Assembly (NCBI GenBank): GCA_965153455.1
Contig: OZ234502.1
Span: 13,671,495-13,735,494 of the forward strand
DNA from: Sphagnum compactum
Lineage: Eukaryota; Bryophyta; Sphagnopsida; Sphagnales
Direction of reading: 5' to 3'
DNA length: 64,000 nt
The translations under genes were made by a program, and so were the position numbers. Below, in pieces: positions 1 to 11,120 of the stretch (its first letter is position 1; each line of letters starts with the position of its first letter). A model generated the notes under the pieces. The model saw only the letters and a program-made list of their open reading frames with translations. It did no database searches and had not been told where the DNA came from.

Positions 1-160
1 CTCTGGTGAGGGTTTCTTAAAAATATTGAAGTGCTGATTTTTTTGGGTTTTCGAGGAGGCATAAGTAGAGTTAAAATTTCTATTCCAAATGAGGAGAGGT
101 AGCCAATGAAAACATGCTATGTATTGAATCCAAGCTATTTTCTTTCCCTAGGGTATCTTT

Positions 161-227
161 CCATTAGGCTGCTATGATCACAATAACACACAGTGTACTG
201 GGTGCTATCATCATAGCAGCCTAATGG
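161..227. repeat. Perfect 18-bp inverted repeat with 31-nt loop
   Basis: The arms at 161-178 and 210-227 are exact reverse complements (CCATTAGGCTGCTATGAT and its complement). The loop holds a CA-rich stretch. No terminal duplication is obvious. It may be the end of a fold-back element or a small-RNA hairpin; the sequence alone does not decide. Confidence 0.7.
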
Positions 228-1740
228 ACAGTCACTGATATAGGGCCTTGTTTCTTGTGGCAAGGATAATTGGTTTCCATTGGAGAGCTGCAGGTGCTTT
301 ACATATTAGTGTGTTGAAAATATGTAATTAATCATGTTATGAACTTTGAAAACACATGTTCCCATGAAAAAAGATAGATGTCAATTTACAACGACTCAAG
401 TTTGACTTACAGATCTCAGAAGTCTTGCAATTCGTCAATGCTTGACCACCATCGAGGTTGTGAGGTGATTGTGAGCATAGCTAGTCGGAGAAAGATAATG
501 GAAAGATGTCTTCTCATAGTGTGGGTTATAAGACCGTCCTGTCAAAGTTATGGGAAGGTATGTTAAGTTTAATGCCATGTGCATTGGAATTGTAACATTC
601 CTGTGTTTGTTTAGTTTGAAAAACTGTAGAATTAAGTTTGAAATTGTCTTTATGATTCCAAACTTGGGCTTCACACTACCAGTGATGACGAATTGATAAA
701 AACTATGAGTTGATTTCGTATAAATAAGTTTCATTTGAATTATTTAATATTGAATAAATTTGCACACTGCAACTTGAATTGAATAAAACTCAATTGAATT
801 TGAAATGAAATCAAATACATTGAATGAAATTTATATTGAATTAAATTCAAGTCAATTTGAATTCAATTGAAACCAAATTGATTTTAAATTGATTTTTATT
901 CAATTCTTTTCATAATTGTCACATGAATGATGTCTAGAATTGTCATAGTAACAACCATTGATGAACCCTATACTTGTTTCACCTCAATCAAGTTTCTATT
1001 ATCATTGTCACTAAAGCTTCAAATATTTGAAAACTATAGTTACACATATGTGTCATTTACTTGTCCAAAAGGGTGCATGGTTCTGAGTATCGGATTGGGC
1101 TCAACCCAACACATTTTACATATACCTGAATTTGGCCCTGATGGAATATTTTGGCATATTATATACATGCTAACACTAATGGGTAACTAATTTGAAAATA
1201 TTCCAATAATTGAACCAAAGGGTGTACTAATTTGGATTTGGATGTTCTTAATGTGTTCCCACCAAATTCCAATAAATATGTGTTCACATCAAGTTTTCAA
1301 TGTGATCCCGACATGTTTCACAAGTTCTCAATGCATGTCCCAAAACATTCCCAACAGCATCACATGTTGAAGTCTCATGACCTTCGTAAGTTGGCCAAGG
1401 GAAACAATTCTATAATTCTATGTTGGGAGTGCAAATTTCTACTTGAGAGTGCCCAAAGTTTCAGAAGTTTTTGATATGCCAATCAAAGTGACTCATTGCA
1501 TAATTAATACAAATTGAACTTTGGGGTGCACCCCACAGATGTGTACTAGAACCAAGCCTAATGATACCGTCTTCAACAGAGTGTACAAGTTCTGTGTTAG
1601 AAGTTAGAATCCTGTCTGAAAATGGCAGTTACAAATTGACTGATAGGTACTTAGCTCAAGATAACTAAAATAGCAAATTCAGACCAGCAAATCCAGCAAC
1701 CCCACTTGCCTGAGAAATCTTCACCTCTCCTAATTAATTA
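228..1740. other. Noncoding stretch, no gene seen
   Basis: Only short open frames without recognisable content are present. The one distinctive part is the AATTGAATT-rich block at 748-905, listed separately. Confidence 0.5.
748..905. repeat. Low-complexity AATTGAATT block
   Basis: The tract is built from variants of TTGAATTGAA, TCAATTTGAA and AAATTGATT and has almost no C or G outside those words. A similar block lies at 59935-60025 with TTCAATTCAATTCAATTC, and a shorter one at 31210-31225. It is probably slipped-strand low-complexity DNA. Confidence 0.6.
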
Positions 1741-1741
1741 G

Positions 1742-2185
1742 ATGAGGCGCCTCCCAAGGTTTTTTTTTTTTTTTTTTCCTTCTGCAATGAGCCAATTCGA
1801 TTGGCCCATCACTCAAAAAAAAAAAAAAAAAAAACTATGGAGGCTCCCCAAAATAGAAGGTTCTATCTTGAAGTATAGAGTTCCTCCCCTTTGCCCCACC
1901 TATATGGGTGGAAAGGAGGACAACAATTTTGCCAAAGCATATGAGATAAAAGTGAGGTGCTATGGAGAACACATTGAGAACTTGAGGAACCCATTGGGAA
2001 CTTGATGAGAACCCATTGGGAACCAGGGAAAAAATGATGCCCCTCCTCTGCCGCCTACCCCCAAACTTAAATGGAAAAAAGCAAGGCACCTTGAGTGCAT
2101 GCTTGGGCCTTCCCATTGGCTGCGTGAAATTTCTCTTCCCAAAAAAGTTTGTCACCATTTTTGGCCTGGGCTAATACCCGTTGCA
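1742..2185 (+). repeat. Repeat family A, copy 1 (hairpin-ended element)
   Basis: The copy begins with poly-T, a hairpin (GCAATGAGCCA at 1784-1794 facing TGGCCCATCAC at 1802-1812) and poly-A. It then runs through CTATGGAGGCTCCCC, a stretch of GAACCCATTGGGAAC-type words, and ends in GTTTGTCACC..GGCCTGGGCTAAT. The same order of blocks appears reversed at 4155-4470, and as two halves at 2367-2660 and 2697-2850. No transposase is encoded, so this is a non-autonomous element of uncertain class. Confidence 0.65.
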
Positions 2186-2366
2186 AAGAACACCATACCT
2201 ATCTGTTAAACATTGGAAAGAAGTGGTCCCTTACTAGCATTTTCATTGGTCCTCTAAAACTCTCACAAACCTATCAAACCCTTTTACTCATTTAAATGTT
2301 AATTCACTCAAAATAAATAAACAAATAAATAAATTCAAACCACCATGTCCAGTATTTTCATTCACC

Positions 2367-2660
2367 ATGGGGGGGGGGGGGGGGGGGGGAGAGATTTTTT
2401 CATTTTTCCTTTGTTCTCAACATGTTCCTTTCAAGTTCCCAATGTGTTCCTCAAGGGTGTTCCCAATAACACCTAGCTTTAATCCCATATGTTCTGCCCA
2501 AAGTCCTCCCCTTCTCACCTATATATGTGAGCCAAAAACAGAGGCACTCCATCTTTCCATAGAATTTTCTATTTTGGGGAGCCTCCAGAGTTTTAACTTT
2601 TTTTTGCAATGGGCCAATCAAACTGGCTCATTGCAAAAAAAAAAGTTGGACTTGTGAAGC
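2367..2660 (-). repeat. Repeat family A, copy 2, hairpin half, with a poly-G run
   Basis: This is the reverse-orientation counterpart of the first half of copy 1. It starts at a G homopolymer of about 20 nt (near 2369-2389) and contains the TTCTCAACATGTTCC words and GGGGAGCCTCC. It ends in the best hairpin of the family: GCAATGGGCCA at 2606-2616 against TGGCTCATTGC at 2624-2634, with T and A runs extending the arms. Confidence 0.65.
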
Positions 2661-2696
2661 AACCTCAACTAATATAACTACCCCAAGTTTATAATG

Positions 2697-2850
2697 GGGG
2701 TATTAGCCTAGGCCACAAATGGTGACAAACAATTTTGGAAAGACAAAGTCCATGTAACCAATGGGAAGGCTCAACATGCACTCAAAGTGCGTTGAGTTTT
2801 TTTCTTTCAAGTTTTGGGTGAGAGGGGGCGGGGGTGTAAGAAACTTTTTT
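2697..2850 (-). repeat. Repeat family A, terminal fragment
   Basis: The block GGTATTAGCCTAGGCC..GGTGACAAAC..TTTTGGAAAG, and the following CCAATGGGAAGGCTCAACATGC, match the end of copy 1 (2080-2180) in reverse complement and 4155-4240 directly. The copy stops in a GGGGGCGGGGG tract. Confidence 0.6.
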
Positions 2851-2892
2851 GGGGAGAGAAATGAAAAAAATATTGCGCAACATGCAAAGTGA

Positions 2893-3790
2893 TTGTCCAT
2901 TGTCCACATGGAGAGAGGACAATCACTTTCTACATGCATAGGTAGGGGGAGGGATGAGAAGGTTAGAAGGTGGGGGTTGCAACTTTGTTTTGGGTTGTTT
3001 GTTTTGTACAAGATAGAACATTTAAAAGATGTTACAAGTGAAGCAAGGGCTTCCCGAGTGAAAGATTTAGAAAAATTGTTGGAAGCTTCTATGATTGTTG
3101 ATTTGGAAGAGTCTGATGTAGATCGTAGGTTATTGTCTAAGATGGAAGTGTTCATTAAAAAAGAATGTGTAGCCAGGCTTTGTGCATTAGAAAGGGGTGG
3201 CACTCTTTCACATCTTCATATGCAAATGGTTGTTGAGCTCCATATTTCAAGTTTGAAAATTTGAACAAGGTTCTCAAAAAGCGGTTGGGGTGAGATGATC
3301 CAAAGAAAGCCTTAGATGGGCATGTCGTGCATTGCAAACAGTTATGACACACTCACTTTCATACACTTGTTGGCATGGTTGATTAAAGTACGAAAGATAT
3401 TGATGATCATTTTCAAATTGTGCATCATAATGTTAATGGGAGAATGATGGAAGTGAACACGTTAGAGTTTGTCAAATATGGAGCCGCAACAGTGAAGAAT
3501 CGAGTGTGTCTCACACATCAAAATGTTTTGAATCACGAAACAATGTTTCATAAACACAAGATGAAAAAAACAATGAATTCATCTCTTGTAGGGGTGTTAT
3601 GTCAAATGATTCAAACTGGACAATTTTAGCTCACAGCTAGTTGGTGCTGCCGTTTCATAATGTTGGAATGGATTATCAATGATTGGAGTCTTTATGGAAA
3701 TGCATGGTTGCACCACATTTGGTGGATCTTCACGACATAGCTCAAATTCTTTTTGAGCATTCCTCAGGTGGGTCGAAAATTTGAGAAGCT
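2893..3790 (+). other. Degenerate ORF region, product not recognised
   Basis: An open frame of 123 codons runs from 2893 to 3264. Its C-terminal two thirds are rich in E, L, K and R (KDLEKLLEAS, DRRLLSKMEVF) and could form a helix or coiled coil. Open pieces continue in other frames to about 3800 (3420-3629 in one of them), separated by stops. This looks like a decayed coding sequence lying between family A copies, perhaps transposon-derived. No catalytic motif is visible and I do not assign a family. Confidence 0.25.
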
Positions 3791-4154
3791 GCAAGAGAAG
3801 AGTTGTATAATTTTCTCTGCAAAAAAAATGTCAAAATAAATTGTAGTTGTTAAGCATTAAAAGTGCCTAGTCGTTCTAATGGATTGCAACAAGATTTCCA
3901 TTCAGATTTTGTGCCTTGATATGCAAATAATGCCCATGGTTTTTGAAGCATTGTTACAATATGTATAGTGTTACTATGAATAAAACTTTCATTTCATATC
4001 ATTCAGACATTTTTTGAGAAAGTTTTCTTCCTCTTGGGCCAATCAATGAATTTATTACATTTGAAGTTGGCACGTGAACCCCATTACCCCCATTAATCTA
4101 ATTCAAAGATTAAAAAGTACCCATAAATATACATGTCCCCAAAATTCTGCCCAC

Positions 4155-4470
4155 GCCATTAGCCCAGGCCAAAAATAATGACGAACAGTTTTGGAAAGTT
4201 TCATGCAGCCAATGAGAAAGATCAACATGCAGTCGTTATGGGCCCTGTTTTTTCCTTTTGGGGGTGGGGTGCGAGGGAGTTAAGTTTTGGTTTTTCTTCC
4301 TTGTTCCCAATGTATTCTCAACATGATCCCATGAAGTTCCCCAAGTTGTTCCCTGTGGCGTTCCCAGTAGCAACTCAATTTTATTCCATATGGTTTGCCC
4401 AAAGTTCAACTGAAAAGGCAGGCTATAGGAGAATACATTAGTTTCTATTTTGCAACTGTGGGGGACTCAG
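4155..4470 (-). repeat. Repeat family A, copy 3 (full block order)
   Basis: It starts ATTAGCCCAGGCC, then GACGAACAGTTTTGGAAAG, CAACATGCAGT and a GGGGGTGGGG tract. The TTCCCAATGTATTCTCAAC words and CATATGGTTTGCCCAAAG follow. It ends without a clear hairpin near 4470, where family D begins. Confidence 0.6.
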
Positions 4471-4474
4471 AGCC

Positions 4475-5080
4475 CCTAATTTTGTGAAAGACCAATATAT
4501 ACATAATGTTTAGAAGTTCAGAAGCTGCCCACAAAACTTTGGGATTCTTACCATGGTACCAGTGTAGGTGCTGGTTCACTCAAGGTGCCATCTGGTGGTT
4601 CCCCTTTTGGTATTGTCTGTTCAATTTGTAATGTGACTAGATAGTGGAGAAGAAGCTTTCAGATGTGAATAGATGGTGGGAAGACTGATTAACTTACTCT
4701 GTGAAACAGACCCTACAAGAACCCATCACCACCTGAGGGAATGATGGCACACCTTCTTCGACTCATTGTGTTGCTAGGTGAATTGGGCCATTCCAGAGGA
4801 CCAGAGTGAACCAGCACCCACCAGAGCACCATTCACTAGACGGCTGTTATGACTCAGTTGGGGATGAAAACTCAATTGAGTTATTAATATCTGGTTTCAC
4901 ATTGGTAACCCATTGTGTAGGAAGTAAGTCCTATGTATAGATAGATAGGTACGCAAATAGGTGACTACTAAGTAAGTAGATGCTTTATACGGACCACATG
5001 TATCTATCTATACAACTGAGCTAACCACCAAGGGTAGGTGGGGAACTGTTGGGTTCTGGACTGGAACCCAACAGAAATCT
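4475..5080. repeat. Repeat family D (TAGGTGCTGGTT / TAGGTAGGTA type)
   Basis: The segment carries GAAGCTGCCCACAAAACTTTGGGATTC-like text, then CCAGTGTAGGTGCTGGTTC, GTGAACCAGCACCCACCAGAG, GGTTTCACATTGGTAA and a run of TAGATAGATAGGTA / AAGTAAGTAG words. The same blocks, rearranged or reversed, recur at 25440-25490, 32160-32350, 40590-40920 and 47150-47500. No coding capacity is seen. It is a dispersed non-autonomous repeat. Confidence 0.55.
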
Positions 5081-6119
5081 GTTATTTTGACACTATACCA
5101 TCCATCCTTCATGGTTTACTGGTGGTTCCTGTGGCCTTGTCAAGTGCACTGCAAAACAAAAAGTCCTACCTTCAACCCAGGATATTAGGAGAGAGGTTTT
5201 GACCAGTGTTGGCAGGTTCTTGAATTTCAAGAGGTTTAGGTTCTTTAGGCACATAAATATAATTTTGTTCAAAAAATTATAAACTTGCCCTACATTTAAA
5301 ATAAGTTATTACATTTGATTGGTTGTCCATAATTAATATTATATAATCTTGGAGTGTTTGCAGTAGTTGAACAAATTAATTACAACTTTTTAATTTTTTT
5401 TGAGTTTAGTTGTGTGTAATGGAGATGGAATTCAACCTTGTCTTAAACTGGAACAGCTCTAAATTCTTTGTTAAAATGATCGTAATGAAAAGTTTTCAAA
5501 ATCCAAAAGAACTGGTCTCAAGACCAGATTGAAGATTTTTCATTGAAAACAATTTAATTTTTTTTTAAAATCAAGACACGGAGTTTCCTTTCTAGCTTGT
5601 GACCAGGCTTGAGTGAATGAGCACCTGCATTGATATCTTCACCTTTCTGGAGTAAGGACTTTTAAAGCGAATAATTAACTGAGGAATGTTAAACATGGCA
5701 AGCATGTCACTATTGTTTGTTTGAGTAGTTTTCATGGTTACATGGCAAACATGCTTAATGTTTTTTTTGGGGGGATGGGAGTCACATGCAGTAGAGGCAA
5801 TAGATGTTCATATACACTTTTTAGTTTAATTTCATCTTATGAGTAGCTTTTCTTTCTTTTGTTTTGTTTTTTTTGTTTTTTCTTGATAATTGTTGTTTTT
5901 TATTTGATATTTTATTTGTTATGATATGGAAAAAACTATGTTTATCTTTCTTTATAGGGGAAGTTGTTCGCAAACCATTCATTTGGAATGCATGGTGCAT
6001 GCTTACTATAAATGTTTGCAAATTTTGATTTTGTAATTATGAAGGTTTACAAAGATTTCTGGTCTTGTCAAGTACATAAGTAAGCCATGTGAAGATAATT
6101 TATTTTGAGATTATGCCAA
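5081..6119. other. Noncoding, no gene seen
   Basis: AT-rich DNA with long T runs near 5390, 5550 and 5850-5880. A fragment near 5205 (CAGTGTTGGCAGGTTCTTG) resembles the ends of the elements at 6.3, 7.66 and 7.97 kb. Confidence 0.5.
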
Positions 6120-6127
6120 GAGTGGGG

Positions 6128-6190
6128 TTTTTTTTTGTGATGGACCAATCAATGAGACTCATCACAAAAAAGAAAAGAGAAAAAAAAGTC
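6128..6190. repeat. Small T/A-flanked hairpin (family A-type end)
   Basis: Poly-T, GTGATGGACCAATCAATGAG, ACTCATCAC, then poly-A. The CCAATCA core and flanking T and A runs match the terminal hairpins of family A (1784-1812, 2606-2634) and the pieces at 27011-27041 and 29125-29163. Here it stands alone, without the element body. Confidence 0.55.
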
Positions 6191-6330
6191 TGAGATGCCT
6201 CCTTTCAATCATACTATCTCACACTTTTTTAGGGAAATTCTCTTTATCAATTAGTGGGTATTACAGTTACACATGGAAAATTTACACTATCTCAACTGGG
6301 TATAGAGAGTGTCAATAGATGAGGGGGTTC

Positions 6331-6785
6331 CAACTCGTGTTGGCAGGTTATTGCTTTTTAAAGTGATTGCTGCTTATGTTTTTTCAGATTTTTTTTGGAT
6401 CACACAGGTTATCAATATCAATATAAAAAACTGATTGTTCAGTAAGTTATCCAAAAATGAATAGTAATCATTGATTATGCATAAAGGTAGGTTATCAAAC
6501 AAGCAATTGACAATCACTTATTATTCTGTCAGTTATTAACTGTTTTTAGGTTTTTTAAATTAAAATTAATAATAATAATAATTTTCTGTTTTTCAAAAAA
6601 TGTGCACTAGATAACCTACCTGGATGATAATCAAGTCATCCAGGTAGGTTATTAGATTCTTGAAAATTCAATTCCAAGCTGTTATTAATTTAACCAGTTA
6701 TAAAAGAAATCAGTAACAAACTGGTAGATTATTAACAAGGGGCTTGATAACAGGCTCAATACTCAATAGCCAGCCAACACTAGTG
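6331..6785. mobile_element. MITE-like element with terminal inverted repeats
   Basis: The left end reads CTCGTGTTGGCAGGTTATTG and the reverse complement of the right end reads CTAGTGTTGGCTGGCTATTG, about 17 of 20 identical. The body is about 0.45 kb, AT-rich and noncoding, with many AGGTTATC / AGTTATC words and an internal stem at 6611-6652. Single ends of the same type occur at 5205, 7663 and 7971. The target duplication is not clear, so the superfamily is open (hAT-like is possible). Confidence 0.6.
6611..6652. repeat. 17-bp perfect stem inside the MITE-like element
   Basis: ATAACCTACCTGGATGA at 6611-6627 is exactly complementary to 6636-6652, with an 8-nt loop. It lies near the centre of the element at 6331-6785. 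Confidence 0.75.
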
Positions 6786-7655
6786 CCAACATTCCAGCAC
6801 CTATCGGATGAGGTAGCAACAAGATACATCTGACAGGCATTCACTTATATTCTATAGACTAATAATACTTTGGGATATAGTTAGTTAACTTGTCTAAAAT
6901 TGTGATGTCCAATTGACCTTGGATGATAGCACAGGAACTTGAAAGTAATCTCAAAATGTGCCTGCTGCCGAGTATTGAGTATTGAGAAAATTGCACAACA
7001 AAAGGTATCATATCATGGTGCTTGACTACAAATTTTCATCAGATTGAAATTCCAGAGAGTAAAATCAAACTGAGGAGAGTATCTGGTTCTTAGTCCATAA
7101 AGCACTTTGTTGTTGCTGCCTACTTGTTCAAAGCTAGCAATTTGTCAACTGTCTTGAATTCCTCCCCAAGTCCTCCACATGGAAGTGAAAGTCCACAAAG
7201 CATCTAAACTACTTCCACCCAATGCCCATATATTGAGAAAATTTGGTTCAATCGATAATGACCCCTTTATAGATAGATGTTCTCATCATTTATAAAATCA
7301 TAATTTATAAATGAAACAATTTATTAAACAATATTGATAAAAAAAACTGGGTTGGAACTTGGGTAAGGTACCTGACCATGAAGAGAGCACCCCACTTAAC
7401 AACGGGTCAATTTAAGAAAACTACCTTCAAAGGGGAATGTTAGCTATGTAATACTCCTCAACTCACAGTGATAAGTGTGTCCTACCTCCCTGCCTGGCCC
7501 TCAGCTTTGTGCTATTGATAAGTTCTGGTTTGTCCAAATAAAAGTCCCTAACAAGTGTATTTTAATCATTAGAGCTTTGCCACGCCGATCAGAATCTACC
7601 CATTTTAAAAGATAAAATCCTCAAACATTGTGGATAAGGATTTGGTACCGTTAAA
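6786..7655. other. Noncoding, no gene seen
   Basis: No long frame, repeat array or RNA gene was recognised. The stretch is mixed AT-rich intergenic DNA. Confidence 0.45.
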
Positions 7656-8480
7656 ACTAGTGTTGGTTGGTCTTTACTTTTCAAGAGAACCTTGGGACCC
7701 CCACTTCCAAAATTATTTTTGAAATTTGAAATAACCCCCAGGGGTCCAAGGATTTTTGTTAAAATTTTTATGGAAGCTCTTGTCTGTTTTTGGACCCAGT
7801 TCTTCACATTTGAAGGCCCTCGGTTCCAAGTTCTTTTGTAAAAAAAATTCAGATGAGTTGGGTTCCATACCAGACAAACTTCAGATTCAGTTATGAATTA
7901 TTTTTTCAAATTTTAGAACTTGTGGTATAGGTACCTGGTAACTAGGACCAAAACCAGCTATTTAAAACTAGTGTTGGCTAGTTTCCGGTTCCCGCTGGAG
8001 CTAGGGTCTTCAGTTTAGATAAGATCTTAGGTTTCTAAGTTTTAAGGACTTTTTATGTCTTAGTTCTAAGGTTTTAGGGTCCTAGGTCTTAGTCTTAAGC
8101 TTTGATGTATAAGGACATCTCCAATGACAACACTAAAATGACCTTTACACAAATATGTTATAATGTTCCCTATGTTGTTCCTTATGTTGGATAGAGGACT
8201 AAATAAGGCTGTGCACGTGGAAATTTTTTCAAAATCTCTTGGAAAATCAATTTAGAAATCATCCTCAGGAATAACTCAAAATCAACAACCCAGGCCTAAA
8301 CCCAAAATTCGATGTTTTTTAAAATAAAAGTTAGGCTTGTTTGGACCTGGAACCATTGGTCGAAAAAATTGACCCAACCTTAGAACTAGTGGGTTTTGAT
8401 TTTTGAAATTATTTCAAAGACCCAAAACCAGAGTGTCTTCTATTTTAAGAAAACTGTAGACCACGACCCGGTTAGACCTG
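7656..8480 (+). repeat. Nested repeats: ACTAGTGTTGG ends and family E copy 1
   Basis: Two ACTAGTGTTGG ends (7663 and 7971) precede a block from about 7980. That block contains many TAGGTCTTAG / TTTTAGGGTCC words, then GGACATCTCCAATGACAAC and TTCCCTATGTTGTTCC. GGTCGAAAAAATTGACCCAA follows in the last part. The same order, reverse-complemented, makes up 45560-46330. The repeat has no coding frame. Confidence 0.55.
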
Positions 8481-10298
8481 GGCTGGAGGTGTGACTCGAG
8501 CGTGAGAGCCGGTCTACAGAGCACGACTCGGTAGCCTTAAAAGTCGACTTGTATTCAAGACGCTAGAATATGATATGCCATTGGGATTGGGTCCACCATT
8601 ACAATGATGTAGTGACTTATTTATCCAACCAAGTTGATGCAGCATTTGGTGGGTGTATGCTTGACGGCAAGCTACTTGAAATAATAACATATATATTTGT
8701 CCCCCAATTCCTTGCTTGAACTTGTCGCCGAATCGATTTTCAAAGTCACACACTGGTTTTGGTAGTCATGCTTGGTGAACAAAGCACCAGACATTTGGTC
8801 AGCATGTGGAAATTCAGCATTCACTTTAAATTTGGAAAGGTATCTTACCATAAGGTCAGTTTTTGTCATTAAATAATCCTCAAAATAATGAAATGAATTT
8901 TTGTGAAAATATGAAGTTGCTATGTTGAAAATCATCATAATTTTATCATAGGTTACACTCTGAGTAATTTCACTACTCATGTGACAATATCACAATAGAT
9001 CATGTAAAATTCAATAATTTCAAAAAAAAATTAAAATGATATTAATTTTTGGAAAGAAAATAATTATTCCTTTTGTCAATGTGGAAACTGACCCTAGGCT
9101 ATGGCATGGTAATAATAGAGGATTTGAAGCAAGAAAGGCACTCTACCTTACAGTTCAATCCATTGACCTATGGTATTTGAAAATATTTTGCAAGGAACTC
9201 TGCCCTTTCAATCAGCCACCTTCCCCATCAAGCAATTGTCAATTGAGTTGTGGGCACAGGTCTTTACGCTCTGTAAAGCCCTTGGCCATGGGCTTTTTAC
9301 CAGAATGGGGCATGTGCTCAGCTCTGCCTCACAGATGCCCTTCTTCTGAGAAAGGGCAGGACCTCGGGCTTTACTGGAATTAGGCCTGGTCTTGACTCCA
9401 CCTTGCACGGGCCTTATTCTGATAAAGCCCATGGTCTCAGGTTTCTTTACACTTAAAAGAGTGGTACAAATTAGCCACTTGGACCAGAGATTTGTACATA
9501 CCAGGCTGAGAGAAATATGAGGGCCCTCTTTAAGGGAAGAGTGGAGACTAGTATATCTTGGGCCAATATTGAGCACTATTGAAAGCCCTCATGGTTGATC
9601 CAGTAGCTGAACCAATAAGATTGATTGATTTGGGTTCTACTTTGGGCTTATCCCATTGTGTAAAGTGGGCCTAAGCTGCAAGGGGGGAGGGCAATTTCAA
9701 CATACGGAGCTGCACCCGACAACCTACAAATCTGAACACATGAAATTTGGTGCATTCAAACTTCAAAACCCAAAAAAAAAGGAGCAAAGGTCAACAAAAA
9801 AAGAAGTGGAATAACAAATTAGGTACCCAAGTACCTTAACAGCCTCGACACCAATTATATATTACTTTTAGATATGCTGAGATTTTTAAAAAGTATTTTT
9901 CTCAAAGACCAAATTTTTGCAAAGGAAAAGGAAGGAAGAATGTTTTGAAATACCTTTTTGAAATGGAATCTTCAAAATAAGTGAATTAAAGAAGACATGC
10001 GCTGAAGCCACCCAAGTACACTTCAGTATTCAATGCTTTGTCAACTGATCTTGTCACAGCCAAAAGTTTTTCTGGGGCATCAAAAAAAAAAAACATTTTG
10101 CAACTGATGTAGTAGTTACATGTGGCCCCAAATTCCAAATAAAAGTCCTAAATGCACCAAAACTGACCCAAACCCCCAAAAACTTGACCCCCAACACAGG
10201 GCCTCCAAAGCATGGTGGACCCCTAAGAGCCCTTGACGTCTGACTCACCCCAATTGTACATACGTATACCAAAAATATACACGTATTCCAACAACCCA
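8481..10298. other. Noncoding; short GC-rich hairpin repeats near 9.3 kb
   Basis: No gene is visible. Around 9265-9450 the DNA is GC-richer and repeats AAAGCCC and GGGCTTT words, such as GTAAAGCCC..GGGCTTTTTAC at 9273-9301 and ATAAAGCCCATGG at 9422. Open frames across it are short and lack any known motif. Near 8456-8530 the pair ACCACGACCCGGT and AGCACGACTCGGT is repeated. Confidence 0.45.
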
Positions 10299-10305
10299 TA
10301 TAAAG
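10299..10305 (+). promoter_or_regulatory. Putative TATA box of the 342-aa gene
   Basis: TATAAAG lies about 30 bases upstream of the pyrimidine/AC-rich start of the GAA-rich leader. The neighbouring DNA changes from repeat-like to CpG-containing gene DNA just downstream. The site is inferred from motif and position only. Confidence 0.45.
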
Positions 10306-10346
10306 AGTATATTATCCGTCTGCTCAGCAAACACGAAACTTGCAGA

Positions 10347-10380
10347 GAAGAAGAAGAAGAAGAAGAAGAAGAAGAAGAAA
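10347..10380 (+). repeat. (GAA)11 microsatellite in the leader
   Basis: An uninterrupted GAA tract of about 34 nt lies in the presumed 5' untranslated exon of the downstream gene. GA-rich leaders are common in plant genes. Length polymorphism is to be expected. Confidence 0.85.
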
Positions 10381-10420
10381 CGAGAAACAACAAGTCAGAA
10401 GGGGAAGAAGAAGACTTGTT

Positions 10421-11100
10421 GTAAGTCTGGAACATGGGTGAGCTTGAGATCTCATCAGGTTGATTGTGAACATGGGGTGCGACCAAAAGCTTTTTTTCTT
10501 TGGCATGTTCCATACCCAATTAGCTCTCGTAGTAGCAGACTTCTGTGAGTTTCATTCCGGCTGTGTTTTTTTGTGTGACAGAGTTGAACTGTCGTAATGA
10601 GTTTTTGCTTCTTTTTTCTTCTTCCATTTGTAAGTCTCAGTATATGTTTGCCCTAGAGGTGAGGTGCATGAAGAAAGAGGGAAAGGGATCATGAATTGCG
10701 AAGGGTTTAGTCGGTGGCACTGGAAGATCTGAATCTCATCGCTTTTGGGTGCTCAAGAATTTTTCGTGTACTGCTGTGTGAATTCGCGCATGGATTGTCG
10801 TGGGGCAGTAGATTACTCGGTTTATACTGCTACAGAGTTTTGAAGAAGGGATTAGAGCTTCTGGAGAGCTTTTGATTGTACATTTCGTAATTGTGCTGCT
10901 GCGTACAATGTGCAGGAACAGCACTCTTAAGATCCTCATGAGGTGGAGTGAGTATCGAGTTGCAAAAGGAAAAAACTCGTATGTGGAAGCGGCGCTCCGG
11001 ATCCTGCCCTTATAGTAGACTAGCGTACTGTAACTTGGGAAGGAATTCTGCACCAAAAGGACCTGCTGCGCTCGAGACCTCATGAACACCAAGTTCTTAG
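10421..11100 (+). other. Probable leader (5' UTR) intron
   Basis: A strong donor (TTGTT|GTAAGT) at 10421 and an acceptor (AAGTTCTTAG) ending at 11100 enclose 680 nt of T/G-rich DNA. The coding ATG follows 20 nt after the acceptor. Long leader introns just upstream of the start codon are typical of plant genes. It is inferred from splice motifs; a cDNA would settle it. Confidence 0.5.
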
Positions 11101-11120
11101 TGCTGTGAAAGTCTTGTATC

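Noticed and set aside
2367-2657. Frame starting with a run of glycines
   Set aside because: The glycines come from a G homopolymer in repeat family A, and the same text occurs in noncoding copies.
10324-10519. Serine- or leucine-rich minus-strand frames at 10.3-10.5 kb
   Set aside because: They arise from the GAA microsatellite read backwards; the site is better explained as a leader exon on the plus strand.
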